Positions 1-9,004 of a stretch of DNA of 64,000 nucleotides are shown here, piece by piece. Numbering within the stretch: position 1 is the stretch's first letter; the number at the start of each line of letters is the position of its first letter. Origin of the DNA: Sphingobium sp. CAP-1 (GTDB lineage Bacteria; Pseudomonadota; Alphaproteobacteria; Sphingomonadales; Sphingomonadaceae); NCBI RefSeq assembly GCF_009720145.1, contig NZ_CP046252.1, positions 496,001 to 560,000 of the forward strand, given 5' to 3'. The position numbers and the translations under genes are program-made. Below the pieces are notes generated by a model that saw only the letters and a list, made by a program, of their open reading frames with translations, searched no databases and was not told where the DNA came from.

Positions 1-352
1 GCCGCCCGTCCTGCGCATAGGCCCAGCCATGATAGGGGCAGACCAGCTTCTTCGCGCAGCCGCTGGACGCATCCACGATTCGCGCCCCGCGATGGCGGCA
101 GACATTGGTAAAGGCCCGCACGACGCCATCGTCGCCGCGCATCACGATCACGCTTTCGCCGATAATGTCGAGCGTATGGAAATCGCCGGGGGCGGGGATG
201 TCGCTGTCATGGCAGACGATCTGCCAGGACGGACGAAAGATGCGTTCCACCTCCGCCGCGAAAAATTCGGGATCGGCATAGGTCCAGGCCGGCAGACTCC
301 ATCCTGCGTCGGGATCATTCCCGGCCAGCACCCCTTGGACCACGTCGCGCAC
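1..352 (-). CDS. Rieske [2Fe-2S] ring-hydroxylating oxygenase, alpha subunit (partial)
   Basis: Only the first ~117 codons are in the window; the gene runs off the left edge. The visible part is the Rieske domain of an aromatic ring-hydroxylating oxygenase or N-demethylase alpha subunit. The cluster ligands are seen as C-R-H (C85, H87) and C-P-Y-H (C105, H108). It is preceded by the family's usual lead-in, SLPAWTYADPEFFAAEVERI. The catalytic mononuclear-iron domain is out of sight, so the substrate cannot be named. The start is GTG: either 352, or 343, which has an AGGGG about 7 bases upstream and is perhaps the better choice. It is transcribed leftwards, in the same direction as the transporter behind it. 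Confidence 0.85.
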   Translation of the reverse strand, partial: MRDVVQGVLAGNDPDAGWSLPAWTYADPEFFAAEVERIFRPSWQIVCHDSDIPAPGDFHTLDIIGESVIVMRGDDGVVRAFTNVCRHRGARIVDASSGCAKKLVCPYHGWAYAQDGR

Positions 353-414
353 CCCTGACCATCTTATATTTTACGCATGTATAATAATGCTTCTGCAAAG
401 TCGACACTTATGTC

Positions 415-1395
415 TCACTCGCTGTCGCTTCCACCGTCCGTCCGTGCGCCATAATGGCGCGCCAGCAGGGCGCAGGCCATCAACTGGATCTGGTGAAAGA
501 TCATGATCGGCAACAGGATCGGCCCGACCGCCGCCGCCGGGAACAGCACGCCCGCGATCGGCACGCCCGACGCCAGGCTCTTTTTCGACCCACAAAATTG
601 CAACACGATCGCATCTTCGCGTGCCAGCCCCAATGCCCGTCCCAGCGCCAGCGTGAACAGCAGGATCATGGTCAGGATCGCGATGCTGATCCCCGCCAGC
701 GTCAGCAGCTCTCCACCCGACACTTTCGACCATAGTCCCTCGACCACGGCGGCGGAAAAGGCGGCATAGACCACCAGCAGGATCGACCCGCGATCGACCC
801 GCCCCAGCATCGCCTTGTGCCGGCTCACGAATCCGCCGATCCACGGCCGCAGCAAATGACCGATCAGGAAGGGCAGCAGCAATTGCAGCACGATCCCCTC
901 GATCGAGGCAAGCGAGATCAGACTGCCATTGCCGCTCCGCTGCATCAGCAGCGCGACCAGCAACGGCGTCAGGAAGATGCCGAGCAGGTTGGAGAAGGAG
1001 GCGCTCACCACCGCCGCCGCGACATTGCCGCGCGCGATCGCGGTGAAGGCGATCGAGGATTGCACGGTGGAGGGCAACAGGGTCAGGAACAATAGTCCCG
1101 GCCGCATATCCTGCGGCGCCAGTTCGAATCGGGTGACGATCAGGCCCATAATCGGGAAGGCGACAAAGGTCGTGCCCAGCGTCGCCAGATGCAGTTTCCA
1201 TGCTTTCGCCCCGCTCCAGATCGCCTCACGCGACAATTTTGCCCCATGCAGGAAAAAAAGCAGCACGATGCCCGCATCGGCCACCGCGTCGGCGATGCGC
1301 GCGCCGTCTCCCCGTGCAGGCAGGAAGGACGCTAGGGCGACCGTGGCGATCAGCAGCAGCAGGAAGGGATCAAGGGCTTGGCGCAGGCGATTCAT
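415..1395 (-). CDS. SLC10A7-like bile acid:sodium symporter family transporter
   Basis: This 326-residue polytopic inner-membrane protein has about ten hydrophobic segments. It belongs to the SBF-like (SLC10A7/YfeH-type) branch of the bile acid:sodium symporter family. Typical stretches are LLFFLHGAKLS near residue 55, LPSTVQSSIAFT near 110, and QFCGSKKSLASGVP near 255, the conserved region of the second repeat. The start is ATG 1395 (MNRLRQALDPFLLLL). The reading frame stays open to 1830, but that extension lies antisense to the enoyl-CoA hydratase and has no membrane character. The substrate is unknown. The gene is divergent from the hydratase at 1508, with a shared 112-base intergenic region. 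Confidence 0.88.
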   Translation of the reverse strand: MNRLRQALDPFLLLLIATVALASFLPARGDGARIADAVADAGIVLLFFLHGAKLSREAIWSGAKAWKLHLATLGTTFVAFPIMGLIVTRFELAPQDMRPGLLFLTLLPSTVQSSIAFTAIARGNVAAAVVSASFSNLLGIFLTPLLVALLMQRSGNGSLISLASIEGIVLQLLLPFLIGHLLRPWIGGFVSRHKAMLGRVDRGSILLVVYAAFSAAVVEGLWSKVSGGELLTLAGISIAILTMILLFTLALGRALGLAREDAIVLQFCGSKKSLASGVPIAGVLFPAAAVGPILLPIMIFHQIQLMACALLARHYGARTDGGSDSE

Positions 1396-1507
1396 CGGCA
1401 CTCCCGGCAGGGCGATGGATTGGGCAATGGATTGACCGGGGGATAGACGGGGCGCATCGACTGCGCCAACAATTTCCCCTTGGGCCATAAATAGGAGAGG
1501 CAGACCC

Positions 1508-2266
1508 GTGAGCGACGGCATCACGATCAACGAAGCAGACGGCGTCATCGAGATTGTGATCGATCGCCCCGCCAAGAAAAATGCGCTGACCGGCCCCATG
1601 TATCGCGCCATGACGGCGGCGTTGGCCGACGCATCGGCCCGACCGGAGATCGGCGTCGTGCTGTTCCGCGGGCAGGGCGATGCCTTCTGCGCGGGCAACG
1701 ATCTCAAGGACTTCATGGCCGGGCCGGAGGGCGGCGCGGCCGCCTTCGACTTCATCCGCGCCATCGCCGCCTTCGACAAGCCGCTGGTCGCTGCGGTGCA
1801 GGGGCTGGCGGTGGGCGTCGGCACGACCATGCTGTTCCATTGTGACCTGGTCTATGTCGCGCCTGATGCGCGTTTCGTCATGCCCTTCGTCAATCTGGGG
1901 CTGGTGCCCGAAGCCGGCTCCAGCCTGCTCGCGCCGGCGATAATGGGCCATGCCAGGGCGGCGGCGATGCTGCTGCTGGGCGAATCGATGGATGCGGACG
2001 GCGCCGATCGCGCCGGCTTCGTCACCGCTATCGTTCCGGCGGACGACTTGCTCGCCCATGCCCGCGCGAAGGCGGCGGCGCTGATGGCCAAGCCGCCCCT
2101 GGCGCTCGCCACCACCCGCAGGCTGATGAAGGGCGATCCCGCCGCGCTCACCGCCCGGATCGAGGAGGAAGCGCGGCTGTTCCGCGAAACCCTGTCCTCA
2201 CCCGAAGCGCAGGAGGCGTTTGCCGCTTTCTTCGAAAAGCGTGCGCCGGTGTTCCGGCGGGGCTGA
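1508..2266 (+). CDS. Enoyl-CoA hydratase/isomerase family protein
   Basis: This crotonase-fold protein of 252 residues has the usual family length. It probably hydrates or isomerises an enoyl-CoA in a beta-oxidation-type pathway in the cytoplasm. The N-terminal NRPxxxNAL-type motif appears as IDRPAKKNALT (residues 18-28). Oxyanion-hole segments are seen at FCAGNDLKDF (~60-69) and VQGLAVGVGTTM (~98-109), and the VNLGLVPEAGSS region carries the usual catalytic acidic position (~128-139). The start is GTG 1508, with GGAGAGG 8-14 bases upstream. It ends just before the convergent DMT transporter. The true acyl-CoA substrate cannot be read from the sequence. Confidence 0.9.
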   Translation: MSDGITINEADGVIEIVIDRPAKKNALTGPMYRAMTAALADASARPEIGVVLFRGQGDAFCAGNDLKDFMAGPEGGAAAFDFIRAIAAFDKPLVAAVQGLAVGVGTTMLFHCDLVYVAPDARFVMPFVNLGLVPEAGSSLLAPAIMGHARAAAMLLLGESMDADGADRAGFVTAIVPADDLLAHARAKAAALMAKPPLALATTRRLMKGDPAALTARIEEEARLFRETLSSPEAQEAFAAFFEKRAPVFRRG

Positions 2267-2292
2267 GACGCGGGGGAACCATCCTGGCTATA

Positions 2293-3183
2293 TCAAGTGG
2301 ACAGCGGCTCTTTCAAACCCTCGTGACTTCCAGCTCTTTTGCGGCCGAGATTCAGTTCGCTGACGATCACCGCCGCGACGATCAGCAGGCCGCCGATCAG
2401 CGCCGTCGGCGGCAGCCTTTCGCCCGCGATCCGCCCGATGATCCCGGCCCAGACCGGCTCGCCGGCATAGATCAGCGTCGCGCGCGTCGGCGACACGGTG
2501 CGCTGCGCCCAGTTCATCACGAACTGGATCAGCGCCGTCATCGCCCCCAGACCGCAGGCGCTCAGCACCACCGTCCAGGAAAAGGGCGGCACGCTTTCTC
2601 CTGCTGGTCCCATGCAGGCAAAGGCGAGCAGCGCCGTCACCGCCAGTTGCACCAGCGTCACCCGCGCGACATTCACCGTCCCCGCCCAAAGGCTGATGAA
2701 AATAATCTCCAGCGCGATCGCCACCGTGCTGATCAGGGTCAGCAATTCGCCGGTCCCCAGCGCCAGCCCATCCCTGGGCGCGGCTATCAGGATCAGCCCG
2801 ACAAAGGCCAGCGCCACCCCGATCCAGCTCGCCAGCCGGGGCCGCCGCCGCAGGATGACCCACTGCAAAATCGGTACCAGCGGCACATAGGCGGCGGTGA
2901 TGAAGGCCGATGTGCTGCTGCTGATCGTCTGCAACCCCCAAGTCTGGAGCGAATAGCCGACGAAGATGCCCAGACCGATCACGAATCCGGCCGTCAGTTC
3001 GCGCAGCGTCAGCCCGCGCAGCACCGGCAGCGCGAAAGGCAGGGCCAGCAGCGCCGCCGTGCTGAAGCGCAGACCCACGAAGAAGAACGGCCCCGCCTCG
3101 CGCATTGCATGGTGGACGATCAGGAATGTGCCGCCCCACAGGATCGTCACACCGATCAGCGCGAGTTCGGGGCGGCCAATCAT
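2293..3183 (-). CDS. DMT superfamily (EamA) transporter
   Basis: This inner-membrane exporter has ten predicted helices and two EamA repeats. The first begins at once with MIGRPELALIGVTILWGGTF. The second ends with EPVWAGIIGRIAGERLPPTALIGG, the usual EamA signature. From ATG 3183 it is 296 residues, normal for the family. The frame also offers ATG 3228 and 3237, but 3237 lies only 6 bases from the start of the divergent regulator and the added codons run through the palindrome at 3219-3236, so I prefer 3183. DMT exporters beside an XRE-cupin regulator often handle amino acids or metabolites; the substrate here is unknown. Confidence 0.85.
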   Translation of the reverse strand: MIGRPELALIGVTILWGGTFLIVHHAMREAGPFFFVGLRFSTAALLALPFALPVLRGLTLRELTAGFVIGLGIFVGYSLQTWGLQTISSSTSAFITAAYVPLVPILQWVILRRRPRLASWIGVALAFVGLILIAAPRDGLALGTGELLTLISTVAIALEIIFISLWAGTVNVARVTLVQLAVTALLAFACMGPAGESVPPFSWTVVLSACGLGAMTALIQFVMNWAQRTVSPTRATLIYAGEPVWAGIIGRIAGERLPPTALIGGLLIVAAVIVSELNLGRKRAGSHEGLKEPLST

Positions 3184-3218
3184 CAGGCGACGCTGGTCGG
3201 GCTTGTCGAGGGCGGTAT

Positions 3219-3258
3219 TGTGCAACATAATGCACATCGCTTATGAGCAATATATTGC
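3219..3258. promoter_or_regulatory. Probable operator region between DMT transporter and XRE-cupin regulator
   Basis: Two palindromes lie side by side in the divergent gap. The first is TGTGCA-ACATAA-TGCACA at 3219-3236 (6-base arms, perfect). The second is GCAATATATTGC at 3247-3258 (12 bases, perfect). Both contain TGCA or TTGCA-type half sites, and the second overlaps the first codons of the regulator (ATG 3243). No Shine-Dalgarno sequence precedes that ATG. The arrangement fits autoregulation plus control of the exporter by the XRE protein. Confidence 0.55.
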
Positions 3259-3830
3259 ACAGTCAAGACGCGCCGCCCCATGATCGGCCTGATGTCCTCG
3301 CCCATGTCGCGGGCAATGTCCGCGCCTTGCGCACCGAACGCGGCCTCAGCCAGGATGCGCTGGCGGCACAGGCAGGGGTCAGCCGCCGGATGATCTCCGG
3401 CATCGAAAGCGGGGAGGCCAATGTCAGCCTGTCCACGCTCGACCGGCTGGCACAGGCGCTGGGCGTCAGTTTCTCGCGCCTCGTCCGCCCGGCGGAGATG
3501 CGCGACAACAGCCGTATCGACAGCCTCGCCTGGCGCGGTATCAACCCTGACAGCCGCGCGACTTTACTGGGCACCGTCCCCGCCGCGCGCGAAGCGGAAC
3601 TGTGGACATGGTCGCTGGGGGCGGGGGAAACCTATCCGGCCGAGGCGGACGCCGCCAACTGGCATGAAATGCTCTATGTCATCGAAGGCGCGCTGACCGT
3701 CGAAACGCAGGATGCGTCGCCCCGGCGGGTGGCCGCTGGTGATTTTCTCATATTCACCAGCGACCGGCCCTATCTGTTCGCGAATCACGAAGCCGATCCG
3801 GTTCGCTTCGTGCGCAATGTGGTGTTCTGA
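3243..3830 (+). CDS. XRE family transcriptional regulator with C-terminal cupin domain
   Basis: This 195-residue regulator has an N-terminal lambda-repressor-type helix-turn-helix (about residues 19-72; RGLSQDALAAQAGVSRRMIS then GEANVSLSTLDRLAQALGV). A small beta-barrel cupin domain follows (about 105-190; AANWHEMLYVIEGALTV and AAGDFLIFTSDRPYLFAN). Family members sense a small ligand through the cupin and often control an adjacent transporter; here the divergent DMT exporter is the obvious target. The start ATG 3243 has no recognisable ribosome site, so the message may be leaderless or start nearby. The ligand is not predictable. Confidence 0.9.
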   Translation: MSNILHSQDAPPHDRPDVLAHVAGNVRALRTERGLSQDALAAQAGVSRRMISGIESGEANVSLSTLDRLAQALGVSFSRLVRPAEMRDNSRIDSLAWRGINPDSRATLLGTVPAAREAELWTWSLGAGETYPAEADAANWHEMLYVIEGALTVETQDASPRRVAAGDFLIFTSDRPYLFANHEADPVRFVRNVVF

Positions 3831-3836
3831 CCCGGC

Positions 3837-4151
3837 CTATTCGTTGCGCAGGTCGCTGCCCGCTTTCTCCAGCGATTCGCCAACATCCTGCCTGGCCTTG
3901 CCTGCCACGCGCTTCGCGTCGGCCGCCGCCTTGTCGGTCGCGGCGCCGATCCTGTCAGCGCCATTGTCGATCGCGCGGCCGGCATCATCCAGCCTGTTGT
4001 CGATCTCCGCGCCGGCATTGTCGACCGCGTTGCTCATATCGTTGCCGATCGCCGATCCGGCATTGTGCAGATTGTCCTGCGCCTTTTCCGAGCAGGCGGA
4101 CAGGCCGGCAACGGTCAGCAGTGCGGTCGCGGCAAGGAAATATCTGGGCAT
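3837..4151 (-). CDS. Small predicted lipoprotein with amphipathic repeats
   Basis: This 104-residue protein has a lipoprotein signal peptide (MPRYFLAATALLTVAGLSAC, lipobox LSAC, Cys20). An alanine-, aspartate- and asparagine-rich helical region follows, made of degenerate repeats (NAGSAIGNDM, NAGAEIDNRLDDAGRAIDN, AATDKAAADAKRVAGKARQ). Such proteins resemble YtxH/ColE1-like or entericidin-associated coiled proteins and are common in sphingomonads without an assigned role. ATG 4151 was chosen because AGGAGG lies just upstream. It ends 6 bases from the end of the convergent XRE gene. Confidence 0.75.
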   Translation of the reverse strand: MPRYFLAATALLTVAGLSACSEKAQDNLHNAGSAIGNDMSNAVDNAGAEIDNRLDDAGRAIDNGADRIGAATDKAAADAKRVAGKARQDVGESLEKAGSDLRNE

Positions 4152-4225
4152 GGTGCATCCTCCTTCATGCAATTGGGGCGCGGCATAAGCGCGCCACGGC
4201 CCAGAAGGTTTCGCGGCCGCCCGCC

Positions 4226-4735
4226 TTATCGGCTGCGCAGGCCGAACACCATCGACCGGTCGGCTTCGGGAATCAGGCCTTCCAGCACGCGCCAGAAGCC
4301 CGTGACCGATCCCTGTCCCGCCTGGGCATAGGCCGCGGCCATCTTCTCGCGCAGGGCGCGGAATAGTTCGGCCTCCAATTGCTTGCCGGCCGGGCTGAGG
4401 CGCAGCAATTTCTGCCGCCGGTCGTTCGTCCCCGTTCGCGTTTCGATATAGCCGCTCTCGATCAGGTCGTTCAGCACACGGCCCAGCGATTGCTTGGTGA
4501 TCGCCAGCAGCCGCAGCAATTCCTTGACCGTCAGGTCCGGCTGGCGCGAAATGAAATAGAGCGCGCGATGATGCGCCCGGCCCAAACCCTGCGCAGACAG
4601 CCCCTCATCGATCGACCGGGTCAGGGCGGAATAGCCGAAATAGAGCATCTCGATCCCGCGCCTGATCTCATCTTCGCGCAGGAAGAGTGGCGATGCGGGA
4701 GAAACCTGGGCGGAGGGCGCGTTGGGAAGCGACAT
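4226..4735 (-). CDS. MarR family winged-helix transcriptional regulator
   Basis: This 169-residue MarR-type dimeric repressor has a helical N-terminus (MLYFGYSALTRSIDEGLSAQGLG), then the winged helix (about 60-125). The recognition region is LTVKELLRLLAITKQSLGRVL and the wing is ESGYIETRTGTNDRRQKLLRL. Length and layout are normal. No cognate target is adjacent: the neighbours are a small lipoprotein and tRNA-Gln. The effector and regulon cannot be inferred. Confidence 0.9.
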   Translation of the reverse strand: MSLPNAPSAQVSPASPLFLREDEIRRGIEMLYFGYSALTRSIDEGLSAQGLGRAHHRALYFISRQPDLTVKELLRLLAITKQSLGRVLNDLIESGYIETRTGTNDRRQKLLRLSPAGKQLEAELFRALREKMAAAYAQAGQGSVTGFWRVLEGLIPEADRSMVFGLRSR

Positions 4736-4861
4736 GAAGGCCTATGACAGGGCGGAAAGGGCAGGGGGCATATTGGCGACATCAAACTATCATGACTAGG
4801 CTTTCCTTTCGCCAATCACACGCTATATGGCGTCCCCACGCCGACGCACAGTCGGCCCTGC

Positions 4862-4936
4862 TGGGGCGTCGCCAAGCGGTAAGGCAGCGGCTTTTGATGC
4901 CGCCATGCGCAGGTTCGAATCCTGCCGCCCCAGCCA
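4862..4936 (+). tRNA. tRNA-Gln (anticodon TTG)
   Basis: A complete cloverleaf can be folded by eye. The 7-bp acceptor stem is TGGGGCG/CGCCCCA and the D arm is GCC...GGC. The anticodon stem is GCGGC/GCCGC with loop TTTTGAT, which places TTG at positions 34-36. The T arm is GCAGG-TTCGAAT-CCTGC, and G plus an encoded CCA end the gene. No integrase gene or duplicated 3' end is seen nearby. Confidence 0.96.
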
Positions 4937-5065
4937 GTTATCTGTTTCTTCTCAGAAGGTTAATCTGACATTCGGGACAGGCCCATATGGCTGTCCCCAT
5001 TCCGCTGGCGGCACTGGCTGTCGACTCATTGCGCTGCCCGCGGTCGTTTGTCGCGTGGCGCAGCG

Positions 5066-6133
5066 TCATCGACATTTCTCCATCGACAGGCGGGCGAGGG
5101 CGGACAGGCGGGGCAAAGCCCTGGCCCGCTCGCGCGCATGGGCGGAAGCGGCGGTCCCGCGGATCACGCGCCCCTTGATGCCGTGAAAGATCGCCGCCAG
5201 CCGGAAATAGTTGAACGCGACATAGAAGTCCCAGTTGGGAATGCTCGCCCGCCCGGTCCGGGCGCAATAGGCCGCGACATAGTCAGCCTCCGACGGGATG
5301 TTGAGCGCGACCAGGTCCGCCCCGCCCAGGCCCGCGACGATGTCGGGCGGCATCTGATACATCATCGCATGATAGGCGAAGTCGGCCAGCGGATGGCCCA
5401 GCGTCGACAATTCCCAGTCCAGCACCGCTATGACGCGCGGCTCGCGGGGGTGAAAGATCATATTGTCGCAGCGAAAATCGCCATGGACGATGCTGCTGTC
5501 CTCGCCGGGCGGAATATTGTCCGGCAGCCAGGCGATCAACGCGTCCAGATCCGGGTCGCGGCCCGCGTCCACATCCTCCAGATATTGTTTCGACCAGCGA
5601 CCGATCTGCCGCGCAAAATAATTGCCCGGTTTGCCATAGTCTCCCAAACCGATCCCGGCATGGTCGATGCCGTGCAGTTGCGCGATCGTTGCATTCATCG
5701 CGTCGAAATAGGCCGGGCGCTCGTCACGGGCGACGGATGGGAAGGTCGCGTCCCAGAAGATGCGCCCCTCGACCATGTCCATGACATAGAACCAGCTACC
5801 GATGACGCTTTCGTCGGTGCAGAGGCCAAAGACATGTGCCACCGGAAAGCCGGCGCCGCCCAGCGCGGTCAGCACCCGCGCCTCGCGGTCGACGGCATGG
5901 GCGCCTTTCAGCGTATCGCCCGGCGGCTTGCGCCGGAGGACATAGCTGCGGTCCGGTGTCACCAACTTGTAGGTCGGGTTGGACTGCCCCCCCTTGAACT
6001 GCTCGACGGTCAGCGGTCCCCGATAGCCATCGACATGATTCGCCATCCAGCGCGCCAGCGCCACCTCGTCAAACCGATAGGCGTCACGCACCGCTGTCGT
6101 TCCGGCATTGGCGTCGTCGCTCAGCGCGCTCAT
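5066..6133 (-). CDS. Phosphotransferase family protein (ACAD10/11 N-domain-like)
   Basis: This 355-residue protein has the aminoglycoside-phosphotransferase/choline-kinase fold. The ATP-binding region lies near QFKGGQSNPTYKL and VLRRKPPG. The catalytic loop is IVHGDFRCDNMIFHPREP, with D in HGD as base and N as metal ligand. The metal-binding segment is VIAVLDWELSTLGHPLADFAY. Homologues sit beside, or are fused to, acyl-CoA dehydrogenases; in animals ACAD10/11 they phosphorylate 4-hydroxyacyl-CoAs. Its ATG (6133) overlaps the TGA of the dehydrogenase by ATGA, so the two are translationally coupled. I infer a joint role in hydroxy fatty acid or similar acyl-CoA breakdown. Confidence 0.88.
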   Translation of the reverse strand: MSALSDDANAGTTAVRDAYRFDEVALARWMANHVDGYRGPLTVEQFKGGQSNPTYKLVTPDRSYVLRRKPPGDTLKGAHAVDREARVLTALGGAGFPVAHVFGLCTDESVIGSWFYVMDMVEGRIFWDATFPSVARDERPAYFDAMNATIAQLHGIDHAGIGLGDYGKPGNYFARQIGRWSKQYLEDVDAGRDPDLDALIAWLPDNIPPGEDSSIVHGDFRCDNMIFHPREPRVIAVLDWELSTLGHPLADFAYHAMMYQMPPDIVAGLGGADLVALNIPSEADYVAAYCARTGRASIPNWDFYVAFNYFRLAAIFHGIKGRVIRGTAASAHARERARALPRLSALARLSMEKCR

Positions 6134-7317
6134 GCGCTCTTTTCCACCTGCGCGTTCGTCCAGTCGCGCTTGATCTTCCTGGCAAGGCTCCATTTATGGA
6201 CTTCGGTCGGGCCGTCATAGATGCGGAAGGCGCGGATTTCGCGATAGACCTGCTCCACGATCGTATCGCTGGTGATGCCCATGCCGCCCATCACCTGAAC
6301 GCAGCGATCGGCGACACGCATCAGCGCTTCGGACACCGCCACCTTGGTCATGGAGCTTTCGGTCGTGCCCAGTGATCCGGCGTCCAGCACATCCGCGCAC
6401 CAGTCGATCATCAGTTCGGCCTGTTTCAGGTCGATCAGATTTTCCGCCAGCATGAAACCGACGCCCTCATGGTCGATCAGCGTCTTGCCAAAAGCCATGC
6501 GGCGATTGGCATAGTCGGTCGCGATCTCGTTGGCGCGGATGCAGGCGCCCAGCCATCGCATACAGTGGGACAGGCGCGCGGGGCTGAGGCGCACCTGCGC
6601 ATAGCGAAAGCCTTCGCCCGAACGGCCCAGCATCTGGTCGGCCGGCACGCGCAGATTGTCGATGGTCAGCACCGCATGGCCGCCGGGCATCGAACTGTCG
6701 ATCGTGTTGGGGATATGGTCGATACGGATCGCCGGGTCGGGCAGGTCGACCAGGAACATGCAGGCGCCATCCGCCGATTTGGCCATGATGATTCCGATCC
6801 CCGCGCCATCCGCGCCGGTGATGAACGCCTTGCGCCCGTTGATGACCCAGTGATTGCCGTCCGGCACGCAGGTCGTCTGCATCATCGACGGATCGGACCC
6901 GGCACCGCCTTCCATTGCCGGTTCGGTCATGAAGAAGGCCGATCGGGTCCGTCCTTCGACCAGCGGCTTGAGGAAGCGTTGCTTGATCTCCGCGCTGCCG
7001 ACCTTGCCCAGCAGATAGATATTGCCCTCGTCGGGCGCGGCCGTGTTGCAGGCGAGCGGCCCCAGCGGCGACAGGCCGGTTCGCGCCAGCACAATGGCGG
7101 TTTCCCGCTGGCTGAGATGGCTGCCGTCCGGCAAGATATGCGGCGTCAACACACCGGCTTCGCGCGCCCTGGCCTTGAGTTCGTCGATCAGTTCCGCGCT
7201 GGGGCAGTCATGATGATCGCGGCGCGGATCATGCTCATAGGGCGCGACGACATCGCGCACGAAGGCTTCGACCCGCGCCGCTATGGCGGCGGTGCGTTCC
7301 GGTCCCGCGCCGCTCAC
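6130..7317 (-). CDS. Acyl-CoA dehydrogenase family protein
   Basis: This 395-residue FAD enzyme has the full three-domain ACAD layout. An N-terminal helical domain is followed by a beta domain containing FFMTEPAMEGGAGSDPS (~135-151, the FAD/substrate signature). The C-terminal helical domain contains ITSDTIVEQVYREIRAFRIYDGPTEVHKWSLAR, the usual ACAD signature 2. The N-terminal EHDPRRDHHD stretch and overall form resemble the ACAD11-like subgroup. It precedes and overlaps the phosphotransferase gene in one operon. The TetR regulator at 7486 is divergent and is the likely controller. Confidence 0.92.
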   Translation of the reverse strand: MSGAGPERTAAIAARVEAFVRDVVAPYEHDPRRDHHDCPSAELIDELKARAREAGVLTPHILPDGSHLSQRETAIVLARTGLSPLGPLACNTAAPDEGNIYLLGKVGSAEIKQRFLKPLVEGRTRSAFFMTEPAMEGGAGSDPSMMQTTCVPDGNHWVINGRKAFITGADGAGIGIIMAKSADGACMFLVDLPDPAIRIDHIPNTIDSSMPGGHAVLTIDNLRVPADQMLGRSGEGFRYAQVRLSPARLSHCMRWLGACIRANEIATDYANRRMAFGKTLIDHEGVGFMLAENLIDLKQAELMIDWCADVLDAGSLGTTESSMTKVAVSEALMRVADRCVQVMGGMGITSDTIVEQVYREIRAFRIYDGPTEVHKWSLARKIKRDWTNAQVEKSA

Positions 7318-7396
7318 GGCCTGCCGGTTCCTGCGCTCTTTCCCTCGTTCCCGATCATATACGTCTCTCCCCAGCCATTTTGCACGAGTCTATGAA

Positions 7397-7426
7397 ACTC
7401 ATGAGATCATTATGCACTGATGAGTG
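7397..7426. promoter_or_regulatory. Candidate TetR operator in divergent promoter region
   Basis: The gap between the dehydrogenase and the TetR gene holds an inverted repeat, ACTCAT (7397-7402) and ATGAGT (7420-7425). It includes the small palindromes CTCATGAG (7398-7405) and CACT-GATG-AGTG (7415-7426). TetR-family regulators usually bind palindromes in such shared regions. The assignment rests only on symmetry and position. Confidence 0.4.
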
Positions 7427-7485
7427 TATTGTGCTTTTTGCGCGTTTGCTGTCAATGCGCGGCAGGCAGGTCATCGGGTTGGAAG

Positions 7486-8106
7486 ATGCAGGACGGTTCA
7501 CCCTTCAAAAGCGCCACGCAGCGGGAGGCGGATCGTGCGGCCAAGCGTGAAGCGGTGCTGCGCGCCGCTGTGCGGATGTTCAATGAACGGGGATTTTTCG
7601 CCACGTCGCTGGATGATGTAGCCGCCAGCCTCGGCATCTCGAAACGCACCATCTATCACTATCTGGCGAACAAGGATCAGGTGCTGCTGGAATGCGTGAC
7701 CATAGGTCTGCATCAATTGCTGCGCGCGGCGGAAGAGGCGCGCGCGCAGGCAGGGTCCGGTCGCGACCGGCTGGTCAAATTCCTGCGTCGTTATGCCGAA
7801 ATCAACATGGATGATTTTGGCCGGTGCGTCATCCGAACCGGCGAAGAGGCGCTCGCCGCCGACAGCCGCATCCAGTTTCGCGCGCTCAAGCGTCAGATTG
7901 ACGATGCCATGCGCGGTCTTTTGGACGAGGCGGTCGAAGATGGCTCGGTTGCCCCGCTGGATGTCAAATTGACCGCGTTCGTGCTGGCCGGTGCCTTGAA
8001 CTGGCCGGCGCGTTGGTATGCGGGAACCGGCCCCATGACGAGCGAGCAGCTTTCCCAAGGTCTGGTGGACATATTGATGGCAGGCCTCATCCCCCGATCC
8101 GGATGA
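7486..8106 (+). CDS. TetR/AcrR family transcriptional regulator
   Basis: This 206-residue TetR-type repressor has its N-terminal helix-turn-helix at about residues 20-65 (AAVRMFNERGFFATSLDDVAAS, then LGISKRTIYHYLANKDQVLLE). An all-helical ligand domain follows. ATG 7486 (MQDGSPFKS) is preferred over the earlier start at 7420, which would add 22 cysteine-rich, unlikely residues and cover the palindromes. It is divergent from the acyl-CoA dehydrogenase/phosphotransferase pair and probably represses it in response to an acyl-CoA. It could instead act on the downstream rut genes, but it does not resemble E. coli RutR. Confidence 0.88.
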   Translation: MQDGSPFKSATQREADRAAKREAVLRAAVRMFNERGFFATSLDDVAASLGISKRTIYHYLANKDQVLLECVTIGLHQLLRAAEEARAQAGSGRDRLVKFLRRYAEINMDDFGRCVIRTGEEALAADSRIQFRALKRQIDDAMRGLLDEAVEDGSVAPLDVKLTAFVLAGALNWPARWYAGTGPMTSEQLSQGLVDILMAGLIPRSG

Positions 8107-8242
8107 ATGGTCGCAGGTGGGAAGAGTGACCGAAAGCGGCTTCGGTCCGAACGGCTATCCGCATTGATCCGACAGGCTTTTCCACAATAGGGGTGCGCCG
8201 CCCCCTTGCGCTTGGCCTGCCATTTGAACAAGCTGCTCCTGA

Positions 8243-9003
<761 letters not shown>

Positions 9004-9004
<1 letters not shown>

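Noticed and set aside
1396..1830. Upstream extension of the SLC10A7-like transporter frame
   Set aside because: It lies antisense to the enoyl-CoA hydratase and lacks hydrophobic character; ATG 1395 starts the first helix.
4862..4936. tRNA-Gln as an attachment site for an integrated element
   Set aside because: No integrase gene, duplicated tRNA 3' end or foreign gene block is seen next to it.
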